Below, piece after piece: positions 41,020-51,171 of a DNA stretch of 64,000 nt. The notes under the pieces were generated by a model. The model was not told the origin of the DNA and did not search any database. It worked only from the letters and a program-made list of their open reading frames with translations. The stretch lies in contig NZ_SJPO01000008.1 of NCBI RefSeq assembly GCF_007859935.1, positions 248,001-312,000 on the forward strand. Direction: 5' to 3'. Each line of letters begins with the position of its first letter. Within the stretch, counting starts at the first letter, position 1. The translations under genes were made by a program, and so were the position numbers. The DNA is from Posidoniimonas polymericola. Its GTDB lineage: Bacteria > Planctomycetota > Planctomycetia > Pirellulales > Lacipirellulaceae.

Positions 41020-41571
41020 ATGAGCTATGTCTTGACGGCCTACGTCGTCGACATCGACGCTTTGAGCAAGGCAGTCGGTTCTGGTGACGAGCAACTCGTC
41101 ACGCGGGTCATCGAGAGCGCCCCCGAGGAGTTCGACGAGGACGACCTCGACGACGACGAGCTGAGCCTCGCCGCCGCGCTCCGCGAGCTGGTGATGGCCG
41201 GGACGCAGAGCGCGCCAGAGAGCGAGGACGACGCCCACCAGTACGGCTACGCCCTGCAGTCGCTCTGCCGCTGCCTGGGCGACGAGCTGCTGCCCGAGAT
41301 GTGGGCCGGCGTGCGGTGGGAGGCCGTCGAGGACTGCGGCCTCGAGGAGCTGCTCACCGAGTCCGGCCCGCCGGTCCCGCTGCCCGAGAACGACGACTTC
41401 CCGTCGATCGGGCACCTCAAGCGGGGCGAGATCGACAAGGCGATCGCCGCCGCGCGCAAACGCCTTACCAAGACCGTCGACGAGGACATCGAAGACCTGC
41501 TCGACGAGTACATCGACTGGCTCGAAGCGGGCCGCACGGCGCACCTGGATATGGTGTTCTTTTATGCGTAG
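41020..41571 (+). CDS. Small acidic protein resembling the DUF7691 group
   Basis: Protein of 183 residues with low pI. It starts MSYVLTAYVVDIDALSKAVGS, a pattern I associate with the planctomycete DUF7691 family (from memory, not searched). It has acidic stretches DEDDLDDDE and a C-terminal helix with VDEDIEDLLDEYIDWLEAG. No signal peptide or catalytic motif is visible. It is 149 bp after the response regulator and convergent with the ankyrin gene. ATG 41020 is preferred to TTG 41005. Confidence 0.75.
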   Translation: MSYVLTAYVVDIDALSKAVGSGDEQLVTRVIESAPEEFDEDDLDDDELSLAAALRELVMAGTQSAPESEDDAHQYGYALQSLCRCLGDELLPEMWAGVRWEAVEDCGLEELLTESGPPVPLPENDDFPSIGHLKRGEIDKAIAAARKRLTKTVDEDIEDLLDEYIDWLEAGRTAHLDMVFFYA

Positions 41572-41667
41572 GGGTCGCGGCAGACGCACAGCTTCGTTGA
41601 GGCCGGCCCGCCGGCCTTACGCTGCAGTGAATCGCTGCGTACCCGTGGAGCAATGCCTGACCGCGAG

Positions 41668-44181
41668 TCAATCTTTCGGCGGATGGAGCTGGCCGGACGC
41701 GATCAGTTCGTCATCTGTAGGCAGCGAAGCCGGGTCGAGATCGCCACGCTCGACCGCCGCTAGCAGGTCGACGGTTTCCCTGGCGCGGATTTCATCGGCG
41801 GCCGTGGTGAAACTCGGCTCTTGCCTTAACAGGTCTTTCCTTACGTGCTTGAGCCTTGACCGCGCAAGCTGGAGGGCGGTCTGATCATAGGAGTCTCTGA
41901 GACTCGGGTCGGCGCCGCTGCGTAGCAAAAGTTTCACGACAATTGGGTCGCCCGCGCGGGCGGCCACATGGAGCGCTGTGTGGGCGTAGGGCACGAACTC
42001 GTCCCCGGGCGTCTTCGGTACTGCCTTGTTGATGTCGGCGCCTGCCGCTACCAGTTTTGACGTGAGAGTTACTTGGTCATCCAGGCGACCGCCCCGATCG
42101 GTTAGGTAGACCAGCGGTGGCTCATGCCCGCCGAAGTTTGGATCCGCCCCGGCCGATAGCAACAGGTCGACAATACTATGATCGTGGAGGTGCAGGGCGC
42201 CGCCCAACGCGAGCGTTAGGTACGCGTGCTTGTGTCGCGGCGGAAGCTGATTCAGCTCGGCCCCTGCGGCCAAGGCCGCTCGCGTCTGTTCGACGTCGGC
42301 CCCACGAATCGCTTCGTAGAGATTGTCCGTTTTCGGCGCCTTTGCCGCCCGCTGTTGGTATTCGTCCGGCTTGTAGTAGGCAAAGTCGACTCGCTCGATT
42401 TGCTCGGCGGTGACCTCGTCCGGGTGGTAGCCGCAGACAATAGCCGGCTGGGTTTCGTCGCTGGGAAGAGTCGCTTGGACAAATGTCAGGTACGCGTCCT
42501 GGCTGCGCAGGAACTGCTCGACAAATTCCCACTCGGACTCATACAGCGACCAATCCATCTCCTCGGGGTCGCGCAGCTGCGAGCGGAAGTCCGTGCCCTG
42601 CATTCGTTCGGAATCGTCGTGTACGTCCGGATCAATTTCGACCCCGCCGCGGAACCACTGGCCGTCCGATTCGAAAGCTTCCTGGCACTCGCCTCGGTCG
42701 TACAACGCGTAGGAGAGCGTGCCCGATACGCTTTCCTCCCGTACGAGGAGGACGGGCAGGCGGGCCTTCTTGCTCCACGCCTGCATCGGGCTGTCGTGAT
42801 GAGGGCGGCAGCCGCTGACGTACAGCCACGGTTGGCCCTTGAGCTTGACGATGGAAAGCAAATCGCCGATCGGCCGCTGCAGCGTGCCCATGCGGGAGTA
42901 GGCGTCCCGCTCGACGCTGTCGATCTTTTTGTCCTTCTGCAGCATACTCGTGAAGGCGTCGATCTCTCCCTTGACCATAATCTGGTAGGCTTTTGAGAAT
43001 CCAATCTCGCAAATGCCCCTCCGCTCGCTAGGCGGCAGGTCCAAAACGGGGTTGTCGTCGGGACGCTCGACTCGCTGCCTGCCTTTGCGTCCGCCGGCTG
43101 CTTCGAGTATTTCACGCAGCTCTTGTAGCTTGGCTTCCGCCCCTGCCCGCTTTGCCCACCTTAGTTCCTCCTCGACGAGATCGAGCGGCGTTTGATTGCC
43201 GTCGAAGAGCGGGCTTGGCTTCGCGCCCTTGGAGATTAGCCAGGCAGCGAACCCGGGGTTCGCCGCACGCACACTGGCGTGCAGCGGGGTGAATCCGCGG
43301 CCGTCGGAGTGGTTCGGGTTCGCGCCCTCAGCAAGCAGAACCTCGGCGCACTCGAAGATGACGGTTGGATCCGCAGACGACATTGCGCCGTACCCAAGCA
43401 CCCCCCAGTCGCTCTTGCGTTCAACGACCTTGGCTCCGCACCTCAACAAGAGTCGCAGCGAATCGAGGTCGCCGCGCTGGAACGCGTGCAGCAGGGGATC
43501 GCCGTACGACGTCTTGCTTTGAAGCTTTGCACCCGAGTCGCACAGTCTTTTAACAACCGTCGGAGAGTGCTTGTCGATCGCGTTGGCCAGGATCGCCGGG
43601 GCGTCAGGCTTCACCCCCATCTCGAGCAAGCGCAGAAAGAGCTTCTCGGCGACTGGTCCCTCTTGTTCGGAGGCCGCGTGCATCGGGCTGCTTCCCGCGA
43701 TACCTTTGGGCGCCGGATTTGCGCCAGCGTCGAGCAACGCATGGGCGACGCCCCACAGTTGTGCGCGGATTGCCTGGGTAAGCAGGGTGTCGCCATCGGA
43801 GTCCTTGCCGTTCACCGCCACGCCCATCGAGACTAGGCGTTCGGCCAGCCCGCCGTTCTTCCAGCCGATAGCAAGCGAAAGCGGCGTCCGCCCAAGGCTG
43901 TCGTCAGCGTCCGGGGCGGCGCCGGCGTCAAGCAACATGGCGGCGACTTCAAAGTGCCCTTCACTCACCGCGGCTATTAGCGGCGTGTAGTCGAAGTGGC
44001 GGCGGATCAAGTCCATCGCGACGTCCAGCCCGCCAAGTTCGGCCGCGGCCTTGGCCCGCTCTAGCTCTGCCTTCGAAAGCGGTGTTCCGCGCTGATCGAC
44101 GTCGTGACCGGCAGCCAAGAGGCACTTCACGGTCTTCAGGTCGCCGGCAGATGCGGCGTCTAAGAGTGAGTGGCTAGTCAT
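41668..44181 (-). CDS. Large ankyrin-repeat protein
   Basis: Protein of about 837 residues. Ankyrin repeats cover about 5-350 (LLDAASAGDLKTVKCLLAAGHDVD, TPLSLAIGWKNGGLAERLVSMG, PLLHAFQRGDLDSLRLLLRCGA, FTPLHASVRAANPGFAAWLISKG) and about 625-800 (ALHVAARAGDPIVVKLLLRSGADPSLRD). A central region of about 260 residues between them, with no recognised motif, has WLYVSGCRPHHDSP and WSLYESEWEFVEQFLRSQ. There is no signal peptide. Its codon use is less GC-rich than that of its neighbours, which hints at a recent gain. ATG 44181 is used; an in-frame TTG lies at 44205. Function unknown, probably protein binding. Confidence 0.82.
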   Translation of the reverse strand: MTSHSLLDAASAGDLKTVKCLLAAGHDVDQRGTPLSKAELERAKAAAELGGLDVAMDLIRRHFDYTPLIAAVSEGHFEVAAMLLDAGAAPDADDSLGRTPLSLAIGWKNGGLAERLVSMGVAVNGKDSDGDTLLTQAIRAQLWGVAHALLDAGANPAPKGIAGSSPMHAASEQEGPVAEKLFLRLLEMGVKPDAPAILANAIDKHSPTVVKRLCDSGAKLQSKTSYGDPLLHAFQRGDLDSLRLLLRCGAKVVERKSDWGVLGYGAMSSADPTVIFECAEVLLAEGANPNHSDGRGFTPLHASVRAANPGFAAWLISKGAKPSPLFDGNQTPLDLVEEELRWAKRAGAEAKLQELREILEAAGGRKGRQRVERPDDNPVLDLPPSERRGICEIGFSKAYQIMVKGEIDAFTSMLQKDKKIDSVERDAYSRMGTLQRPIGDLLSIVKLKGQPWLYVSGCRPHHDSPMQAWSKKARLPVLLVREESVSGTLSYALYDRGECQEAFESDGQWFRGGVEIDPDVHDDSERMQGTDFRSQLRDPEEMDWSLYESEWEFVEQFLRSQDAYLTFVQATLPSDETQPAIVCGYHPDEVTAEQIERVDFAYYKPDEYQQRAAKAPKTDNLYEAIRGADVEQTRAALAAGAELNQLPPRHKHAYLTLALGGALHLHDHSIVDLLLSAGADPNFGGHEPPLVYLTDRGGRLDDQVTLTSKLVAAGADINKAVPKTPGDEFVPYAHTALHVAARAGDPIVVKLLLRSGADPSLRDSYDQTALQLARSRLKHVRKDLLRQEPSFTTAADEIRARETVDLLAAVERGDLDPASLPTDDELIASGQLHPPKD

Positions 44182-44421
44182 GGGGCGCACTAAGATTGGA
44201 GACAACAGATGAGGCGGATCATTGTAGCAGGTTACGATATCTCCGCTTCTAGGCGACCTCGCGATTCCCTGCCTTCAATCACGGTAGATAATCACCGCTC
44301 CACAATCACAGGCTGCATGGCATTTCGTTGTAGAAATCGCCGTCTCAGCGCGGTCCAATAAAAGGCTGCTGGCGATCCGCAATCCCGCCGGCAGTCACTG
44401 ACGGGTCGCCGGGCCTAGGTG

Positions 44422-44463
44422 CGACTTTTGTCCGCGCTGGCGGGCGCGAACGGACAAAAGTCG
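44422..44463. repeat. TTTTGTCC/GGACAAAA palindrome, copy 2
   Basis: CGACTTTTGTCCG (44422-44434) and CGGACAAAAGTCG (44451-44463) are perfect inverted copies around a 16-bp spacer. It lies in the 610-bp gap between the divergent ankyrin and metallohydrolase genes. Apart from this and the next copy, the gap shows nothing recognisable. Confidence 0.8.
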
Positions 44464-44541
44464 TGGGGCAAACGCGGAGGTTGGATCTCGCAGAGGCTGC
44501 TATTGCAGAGGTAGCGTAGGGCGATGGGAGAGATCGTCCCC

Positions 44542-44586
44542 GACTTTTGTCCTTAGGAACCGATGTCGGAATTAGGGACAAAAGTC
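44542..44586. repeat. TTTTGTCC/GGACAAAA palindrome, copy 3
   Basis: GACTTTTGTCC (44542-44552) and GGACAAAAGTC (44576-44586) are perfect 11-bp inverted copies with a 23-bp spacer, 78 bp after copy 2. Confidence 0.78.
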
Positions 44587-44791
44587 ACCGGGTACGTTCA
44601 AGAGGCGCGCGGTTGCGGTGCGCGTTTGTGGGGTTGTTCATCAAATCTTCACGCGGCCCGCGGCGGCTTTCCCGATACCGCGGGGAAGATCGTTTCCAAC
44701 GCGTCGGGAGGCGGGTAGAGTGGGCGCGGCGACCCGGTTAAGGTTGACCGGTGCATCCCTACCTAAATCACTCCTACCTGGGGTACTCCCA

Positions 44792-47359
44792 ATGACCCGT
44801 TGGCGGATCTTGGTTGCGTTGTTGATTGGTCTGACGTTGGCGCCGTGTTCGTTTGCGGCTGAACAGGCCCGGCTCACCGAGCAGAACTGGGACGCGTTCG
44901 TTCCGGCCGGCAAGGAGGTCGACGCCATCTACGGCGACTACGCGTTGAAGAGCGACCGGCTGGTGGCCGTCATCGCCGACGCGGTCGCGACCCGCAACGC
45001 GAACCTCACCGTCAAGCAGGTCGGCGGCGCGCTGATCGATCTGACGCGGGTCGACGAGCCGAGCGATCAGCTCAGCTGCCTGTACCCCCACGCCCGGGGC
45101 TGGAGGTGCAGCAAGGCGGCGAAATGGCCCGCGGAGTTGGAGCCGGTCGACGGCGCCGCGCGGCAGGCGTTCCGGCTGAAGCCGGGCAAGAACGCCGTGG
45201 CCAAGGGGATCAAGGCAGTGGTCGGCTACGAGCTGGCCGACGGCGTGGACTACCTCTCGGTGCGGACCGTGTTCAAGAACAAGGGCGACCAGCCGTTCAA
45301 GCTCGTCCCCGAGGACGGCGTCCGGGCGGACAACGAGTTCTCGTTCGGCCTGAACAAGGCCGCCAACCTGTGGTGGTGCCACGACGACTACTGGCGCCAA
45401 GCCTACGGCGTCACGGTGGCCACGCCCGGTTGGAAGATCGCGGCCAAAGAGGGCGAGCGGCGTCGGCCGTACGAGTTAACCTACCGGCCCGAGAGCGGCG
45501 ACGCGGTGATCCAGCCCGGCGAGTCGCTGGTGGTCGAACGCCGCGTCTACCCGGCGAAGGACACCCTAGAGCTGCTCGCCCGCGTAGCGGCCGACCAAGG
45601 CGCGTCGACTACCCAAGTGAAGGTGACCGTCAACGACGGGCGTGAGCCGATCGACGGAACGCCGGTCGACGGGGCGCTGGTCAAAGCAGTGGCCAACGGT
45701 GCAGTCGTGGCGAGCGGCCGCACCAACGCCGAAGGCGTGGTTGAGGCCGCGCTGCCGCCCGGCGAGTACCGCTGGGTGGTCGAATCGCTCGGCCGCAAGG
45801 ACCAGGATCACGTGATGCAGCTCGGCGAGGCGGCCGAGAGCCTAGTCGTGACGCTGCCGCCAGTCGGTCGGATCACGGGCAAGATCACCGACGACACCGG
45901 CGAGGGCGTCCCGTGCCGGCTGGCGTTCTTCGGCCAGGGTGTGGCCGACCCGAGCTGGGGCCCCGACAGCGCCGTGCACGGCGTCCGCAACCTGTGGCAC
46001 ACGGCCAACGGGCGGTTCGACGTTCAGCTGCTGCCGGGCGAGTACAAGGTGGTCGTGAGTCGCGGCCCGGAGTTCGACGCGGTGATCAAGGAGTTGAGCG
46101 TCGCCGCCAACGAGACGACCAAACTCAACGAGCGACTCACCCGCTCGGTCGACACCACCGGCTGGATCAGCGCCGAGCTGCACAGCCACTCGTCCCCCTC
46201 GGGCGACAACACGGCGAGCCAGCAAGGCCGGGTGCTGAACCTGCTGGCCGATCACCTCGAGTTCATCCCCTGCACGGAGCACCAGCGGGTCGACTCCTAC
46301 GACGCCGACCTGCGGTACTTCGACGCCGAAGACCGTGTGCTGACCTGCACCGGCATGGAGCTGACCGGGGCGCCGCTGCCGCTGAACCACCAGAACGCGT
46401 TCCCCCTGGTCCACAAGCCGCGGACCCAGAACGGCGGCGGTCCGACGACCCACCCCGACCCGGAGGTGCAGATTGAGCGGCTGGCGATGTGGGACAGCGG
46501 CAGCGACAAGGTCGTGCAGATCAACCACCCGAACGTCGCCCAGATGCTCGGCGACCGCGACGAGGACGGCCAGTCCGACCGCGGCTTCCGCCAGATGTTC
46601 CACTTTGCCGACGTGATGGAGGTGCACCCGCTCGACACGATCTTCGCCGGGCCCGAGGAGGGCCGTGGCGGCCGGGGCAACGCCATGCTCCGCTGGATGC
46701 AGATGCTCAATCTTGGCTACCGCGTGCCGGGCCTGGTCAACACCGACGCCCACTACAACTACTACGGCAGCGGCTGGCTGCGGAACTTCGTGCGGTGCTC
46801 GACCGACAACCCGGCCGAGGCCAGCGTCCAGGAGGTGTGCCACGCGCTCGAGCACGGCCAGGTGGTGATGACCAACGGTCCGTACCTCGAGGTCGAGGCG
46901 ACCGCCGCCGGCAAGACCACCGGACCCGGCGACGACCTGGTGAGCGTCGACGCGAAGCCGACGCTGCATGTCCGTGTGCAGTGCCCCAACTGGCTCGACA
47001 TCAACCGCGTGCAGGTGATCCTGAACGGCCGGGCGGTCCCCGAGCTGAACTTCCTGAGGACGGCCGACGCCGACAAGTTCCGCGGCGAGGGGGCCGTGCG
47101 GTTCGAGTGTGAGCTCGAACTGCCGCTCGAGCAGGACGCGCACGTGATCGTCGTCGCGCTGGGCGAGGGGAACCGGCTGGGCGTTGTCTACGGCGAGGCG
47201 GAGGGAGCCGCGATGCCGATCGCGGTCAGCAACCCGATCTTCATCGACGTCGACGGCGGCGGCTTCCAGGCCAACGGCGACCTGCTCGACGCCCCGCTGC
47301 CGGTCGAAGCCGACCACGCGCCGACGCACGGGCACGATCACGTGAATCACCACCACTAA
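44792..47359 (+). CDS. Secreted CehA/McbA-type PHP metallohydrolase
   Basis: Protein of 855 residues. A signal peptide (WRILVALLIGLTLAPCSFAA) leads to an N-terminal beta-rich part with a carboxypeptidase-like domain (GRITGKITDDTGEGVPCRL) and then a PHP phosphoesterase-like domain. Metal ligands are visible in ELHSHSSPSGDN (H464, H466), PCTEHQRVD, QINHPNV and NTDAHYNYY. The extreme C-terminus is His rich (HAPTHGHDHVNHHH). Family members hydrolyse carbamate or phosphate esters, but the substrate here is unknown. The C-terminal His cluster suggests metal binding. ATG 44792 was chosen for the signal peptide. Confidence 0.85.
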   Translation: MTRWRILVALLIGLTLAPCSFAAEQARLTEQNWDAFVPAGKEVDAIYGDYALKSDRLVAVIADAVATRNANLTVKQVGGALIDLTRVDEPSDQLSCLYPHARGWRCSKAAKWPAELEPVDGAARQAFRLKPGKNAVAKGIKAVVGYELADGVDYLSVRTVFKNKGDQPFKLVPEDGVRADNEFSFGLNKAANLWWCHDDYWRQAYGVTVATPGWKIAAKEGERRRPYELTYRPESGDAVIQPGESLVVERRVYPAKDTLELLARVAADQGASTTQVKVTVNDGREPIDGTPVDGALVKAVANGAVVASGRTNAEGVVEAALPPGEYRWVVESLGRKDQDHVMQLGEAAESLVVTLPPVGRITGKITDDTGEGVPCRLAFFGQGVADPSWGPDSAVHGVRNLWHTANGRFDVQLLPGEYKVVVSRGPEFDAVIKELSVAANETTKLNERLTRSVDTTGWISAELHSHSSPSGDNTASQQGRVLNLLADHLEFIPCTEHQRVDSYDADLRYFDAEDRVLTCTGMELTGAPLPLNHQNAFPLVHKPRTQNGGGPTTHPDPEVQIERLAMWDSGSDKVVQINHPNVAQMLGDRDEDGQSDRGFRQMFHFADVMEVHPLDTIFAGPEEGRGGRGNAMLRWMQMLNLGYRVPGLVNTDAHYNYYGSGWLRNFVRCSTDNPAEASVQEVCHALEHGQVVMTNGPYLEVEATAAGKTTGPGDDLVSVDAKPTLHVRVQCPNWLDINRVQVILNGRAVPELNFLRTADADKFRGEGAVRFECELELPLEQDAHVIVVALGEGNRLGVVYGEAEGAAMPIAVSNPIFIDVDGGGFQANGDLLDAPLPVEADHAPTHGHDHVNHHH

Positions 47360-47379
47360 GCGAATGGCAGGGGCGTTGG

Positions 47380-48621
47380 CTAGTATCGCGTCTCGGCTTC
47401 CTTGAGGCAGGCCTTGATCTGGCGGACCGCCTGGCGGAGGCGTTCCTCGTTCTCTACCAGGCTCATCCGCAGGAAACCCTCTCCGGCGGGGCCGAAGCCG
47501 CTGCCGGGGCTCACCGCGACGTTGCCCTCCTCGAGCAGCATCATGGCGAAGTCCATGGTGCTCATGCGGCTACGCCACGGCTCGGGGATCGGCTGCCAGA
47601 CGAACATGCCGGCCTTGGGGCGGGAGTCCTCCCAGCCGAGGCGGGCCAGGCCGTCGCACAATGCGTCGCGGCGGGACTGGTAGATGACGCTCTGGGCCTC
47701 GACCGCGGCGTCGGTGTGGCGGAGGGCCATAATCGCGGCGACCTGGATCGCCTGGAACATGCCGTAGTCGTAGTAGCCTTTGATGGTGGCCAGTGCGGAG
47801 ACCATCTCGCGGTTGCCGCAGCAGAAGCCGACCCGCCAGCCGGCCATGTTGTAGCCCTTGCTCATGGTGGTGAACTCGACGCCGACGTCGATCGCCCCCT
47901 TCGAGGCGAGGAAGCTGGGCGGCTTGTAGCCGTCGAACGCGACGTCAGCGTAGGCGAAGTCGCTGATTACCATGAAGCCGTACTTCTTGGCGAGCTTGAC
48001 CACCTCGTCGAAGAACGCCTGTTCGACCACCACGCTCGACGGGTTGTGGGGGTAGCACAGGCAGAGCAGCTTCGGCTTCGGGTAGAGGGTCTCGCAGGTG
48101 TAGGCGATGTTCTTGAGGAAGCGGTCGTGGTCGGTGACGTCGAGCTGGATGACGTTGCCGCTGGCCAGCGCGATGGCGTAGACGTGCACCGGGAAGTACG
48201 GGGCGGGGACGATGGCCGTGTCGCCGGGGCCCATCATCGCCAGGCACATGTGGCTGAAGCCCTCCTTGGAGCCCAGGCAGACGATCACCTCCTCGTCGGT
48301 GTCGAGGCGCACCCCGTACTTCTTGAAGTACTTGGCGCCGACCTCCTTGCGGAGGTTGCCGATGCCGTTGGACTTGCTGTAGCGGTGGTTGCGGGGGTCG
48401 CGGGCGGCCTCGACCAGCTTCTCGATGACCAGCTCCTCGGGCGGGTCGGTCGGGTTGCCCATGCCGAGCTCGATGACGTCGTCGCCGGCGGTCCGCTTCT
48501 GGTGGATCCGCTTGTTGATGCGTCCGAACAGGTACGGCGGCAGCCGGGTCACCCGCTGGGCGACCTGGATCTGGAAGTCGTTCTTCGGCTCGTAGCTGGA
48601 GGGGCGGTTTTCGTCGGTCAT
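47380..48621 (-). CDS. alaC: Alanine-type PLP aminotransferase (AlaC-like)
   Basis: Class I aminotransferase of 413 residues. Motifs are [58 protein letters not shown] and the PLP lysine K255 in [16 protein letters not shown]. The sequence is closest to the AlaC/YfdZ branch that interconverts pyruvate and alanine with glutamate. Substrate assignment is by family resemblance. It lies downstream of lpxA on the same strand with a 155-bp gap and is convergent with the PHP hydrolase gene. Confidence 0.85.
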   Translation of the reverse strand: MTDENRPSSYEPKNDFQIQVAQRVTRLPPYLFGRINKRIHQKRTAGDDVIELGMGNPTDPPEELVIEKLVEAARDPRNHRYSKSNGIGNLRKEVGAKYFKKYGVRLDTDEEVIVCLGSKEGFSHMCLAMMGPGDTAIVPAPYFPVHVYAIALASGNVIQLDVTDHDRFLKNIAYTCETLYPKPKLLCLCYPHNPSSVVVEQAFFDEVVKLAKKYGFMVISDFAYADVAFDGYKPPSFLASKGAIDVGVEFTTMSKGYNMAGWRVGFCCGNREMVSALATIKGYYDYGMFQAIQVAAIMALRHTDAAVEAQSVIYQSRRDALCDGLARLGWEDSRPKAGMFVWQPIPEPWRSRMSTMDFAMMLLEEGNVAVSPGSGFGPAGEGFLRMSLVENEERLRQAVRQIKACLKEAETRY

Positions 48622-48776
48622 GGGTGGTAGGCCTGGCAGAAACAGTGGCGTGGCCGGCAGTCGCCGGTCGGCGCAAGGCCCATTAGTCTACGCCCCAGGG
48701 CAGACCCCTTGTAGAGCCGCCCCGTTGGCGATCCTCAATATTGCCGGCGGGGCGGACCCCGCGATGCAGGCGGTGG

Positions 48777-49640
48777 TTAGCCGGCCCGCTTGATCGCGGG
48801 GGCGGGGGCTTCCCGCCGCTCGACCACGGCCTCGTGCATCGGGCGGATTGCCACGTTGGGCGGCGAGCGGCGTTCGCGGACGAACCCCCGTGAGCCGCCG
48901 CGGAAGAACTCACTGAACTCGCCGGCCGCCCCGCCGGCGAAGTGTTCCGCCAGCAGCTCGAGCCGCTCGTTGAAGCTCAGGCCGCTGCGGTAGTACAGGC
49001 GGTAGGCTTCCTTGATGAGGTTGATCTCGTCGGCGGAGAAACCGGCCCGCTTCAGCCCGACCCGGTTCAGGCCGACCAGCAGCGAGCTGTCGCCGTCGAT
49101 CATCACAAAAGGAGGAACATCCTGGGCCACGCGGGCCAGGCCTCCCACCATCGCGACGCGGCCGATCCGGCAGTGCTGGTGCACCGCGGAGCCGCCACCC
49201 AGGTATGCCCGGTCGCCGACCTGCACGTGACCGGCCAGCAGCACGTTGTTGGTCAGCACCACATTGTCGCCGATCTGGCAGTCGTGCGCCACGTGCGAGC
49301 CGACCATCAGCAGGCACTCGCTGCCGATGCGGGTCTGCCCGTCGGCGTGCATCGCCTGGTGGACCGTGACGTGCTCGCGGATCACATTGCGGTCGCCGAT
49401 GATCACCGGGCCAGGGTGCGGGATGCGGTTGAGGTGCTGCGGGGCTCCGCCCAGCACGGCGCCCTCTTCGATGGCGTTGTCGTCGCCGAGGGTCACGCCG
49501 GTTTTCACCGTGACGTGGGCCGCTATCCGGCAGCGGTCGCCGATGCGGACGCCGGCCTCGATAACGGAGAAGGGGCCAATGGAAACTTGCTCGCCAATGC
49601 TGGCTTGGCGGCTGATACGGGCCAATGGGTCGTGGGCCAC
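48777..49640 (-). CDS. lpxA: UDP-N-acetylglucosamine acyltransferase
   Basis: Left-handed beta-helix acyltransferase of 287 residues, first step of lipid A synthesis. Hexapeptide repeats run from about 10 to 190. The catalytic His is in GSHVAHDCQIGDNVVL, with GGGSAVHQHCRIG, RVAQDVPPFVMI and the C-terminal GLKRAGFSADEINLIKEAYRLYYRSG helices as in the E. coli enzyme. The start is GTG 49640, with GGAGGA 6 bp upstream. Its presence supports a lipopolysaccharide-type outer membrane. It is divergent from prs across about 290 bp. Confidence 0.93.
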   Translation of the reverse strand: MAHDPLARISRQASIGEQVSIGPFSVIEAGVRIGDRCRIAAHVTVKTGVTLGDDNAIEEGAVLGGAPQHLNRIPHPGPVIIGDRNVIREHVTVHQAMHADGQTRIGSECLLMVGSHVAHDCQIGDNVVLTNNVLLAGHVQVGDRAYLGGGSAVHQHCRIGRVAMVGGLARVAQDVPPFVMIDGDSSLLVGLNRVGLKRAGFSADEINLIKEAYRLYYRSGLSFNERLELLAEHFAGGAAGEFSEFFRGGSRGFVRERRSPPNVAIRPMHEAVVERREAPAPAIKRAG

Positions 49641-49928
49641 AGCAGTTCCTCCAGTATGCGGTTCGAGCGCCTGGTCGCCTGGCCCTTGCGGAAGGGGCCC
49701 CGTGCGTTGGGCGTCTCGGGCGGTGGTCGCCAGCTCTGGGTATCGGACGCACAGGTCGTGCGGGCTTAACCAACCAGAGCGGTTTTGCCTCCGTTGTGCC
49801 CATCGCGGCCGCGGGGCCTTGCTAGCACCACCCATGTGGAGGAGGTCCGCGGGCCGCCACTGGAACCCGGTCGCGATTCTTGCAATGATGCTGGGCCCGC
49901 CTTCTTTCGCTACCCGAACGCCCCTCCC

Positions 49929-50873
49929 ATGCACGATCTGAAGCTCCTCAGCGGCCGCGCCAACCAGAAGCTGAGCCGCGAAATCGCCGAATACCTGGGG
50001 GTGCCGCTCGGCAAGATCTCACTGGGGACATTTCCGGACGGGGAGATCTCTTGCAAGGTGGACGAAGACGTCCGCGGCCGCGACGTCTTCCTTATCCAGC
50101 CGACCTGCCCGCCGGTCAACGACAACCTGATCGAGCTGCTGGTGATGATCGACAGTTGCCTGCGGGCCAGCGCCGAGCGGATCACCGCGGTCATCCCGTA
50201 CTACGGCTACGCGCGGCAGGACCGCAAGGACGAGGGCCGGGTGCCGATCACCGCCAAGCTGGTGGCGAACATGATTGCCCGGGCGGGCGCCGACCGGGTG
50301 CTGACAATGGACCTGCACGCCCCGCAGATCCAGGGCTTCTTCGACGTGCCGGTCGACCACCTGTACGCGGCCCCGGTGCTGAATGAGTACTTCCTGCAGT
50401 CCGACATCAACCTCGAAGAGGTGGTGATCGTCAGCCCGGACGAGGGGAGCATCAAGCGGGCGCTGGGCCACGCCAAGCGGCTCGGCGGCTCGGTGGCGAT
50501 CATCGACAAACGCCGGGTCAGCGCCACGCAGACAGTGCAGGCGAATATCCTGGGCGGCGAGGTTAAGGGCAAGGTCGCCCTGATGTTCGACGACATGATC
50601 AGCACCGCGGGCTCGATCCGAGGCGCCGCCAAGGTGCTGCACGACCACGGGGTGAAGGAGATCCACGTCGCGTGCTCGCACGCCGTGCTGTGCGGCTCCG
50701 CCATCGACAACCTCCGCGAGGCCGAACTCGCCAGCCTGGTCTGCACCAACTCGATCCCGCTGAAGCCGGAGCAGATCCTGCCCCAGACCAAGATCCTCAG
50801 CGCGGCCCCGCTGCTGGGCGAGGCGATCAAGGCGATCCACCGCAACGAGTCGGTCAGCAAGCTGTTCCGCTAA
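49929..50873 (+). CDS. prs: Ribose-phosphate pyrophosphokinase
   Basis: Enzyme of 314 residues making PRPP from ribose 5-phosphate and ATP for nucleotide, His and Trp synthesis. Motifs are FPDGEISCKV, YYGYARQDRKDEGRVPITAK (ATP), MDLHAPQIQGFFD (metal), IDKRRVS (flexible loop) and the PRPP loop LMFDDMISTAGSI. ATG 49929 matches the family start MHDLKLLSGRAN. It heads the run prs-rplY-pth, a gene order found in many bacteria. Confidence 0.97.
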   Translation: MHDLKLLSGRANQKLSREIAEYLGVPLGKISLGTFPDGEISCKVDEDVRGRDVFLIQPTCPPVNDNLIELLVMIDSCLRASAERITAVIPYYGYARQDRKDEGRVPITAKLVANMIARAGADRVLTMDLHAPQIQGFFDVPVDHLYAAPVLNEYFLQSDINLEEVVIVSPDEGSIKRALGHAKRLGGSVAIIDKRRVSATQTVQANILGGEVKGKVALMFDDMISTAGSIRGAAKVLHDHGVKEIHVACSHAVLCGSAIDNLREAELASLVCTNSIPLKPEQILPQTKILSAAPLLGEAIKAIHRNESVSKLFR

Positions 50874-51003
50874 CAGGTTTTCCACCGGGCAGGAGCAGGC
50901 GCCGGAACGGCCGCAAGGTTTGCGCACGCCAATCCGGCCCCGGAATCCGCGGATCTGGGCCAGTCGCAGGGGTGAACCCTACGCTTGCGGCGCCAAATAC
51001 CCC

Positions 51004-51031
51004 TTGATCTCGGCCAGAATCCTGTCACAAT
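51004..51031 (+). promoter_or_regulatory. Candidate promoter for rplY
   Basis: TTGATC (51004-51009) and CACAAT (51026-51031) are 16 bp apart, about 140 bp before the rplY start. The remaining part of the 298-bp gap after prs shows nothing else. Confidence 0.4.
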
Positions 51032-51171
51032 CTGGGATTCCCAGCCGCCCGCTTGCGGCCGCTGGGGCACGCGTCGCCGAAAAGCGTCAACACCACCGGA
51101 GCCGTCACGCGGGACCGTTGTCCTAGCGGGCGTGAGGCCGGTTTCTTTTATTGACTCGGAGTCACATCGTC

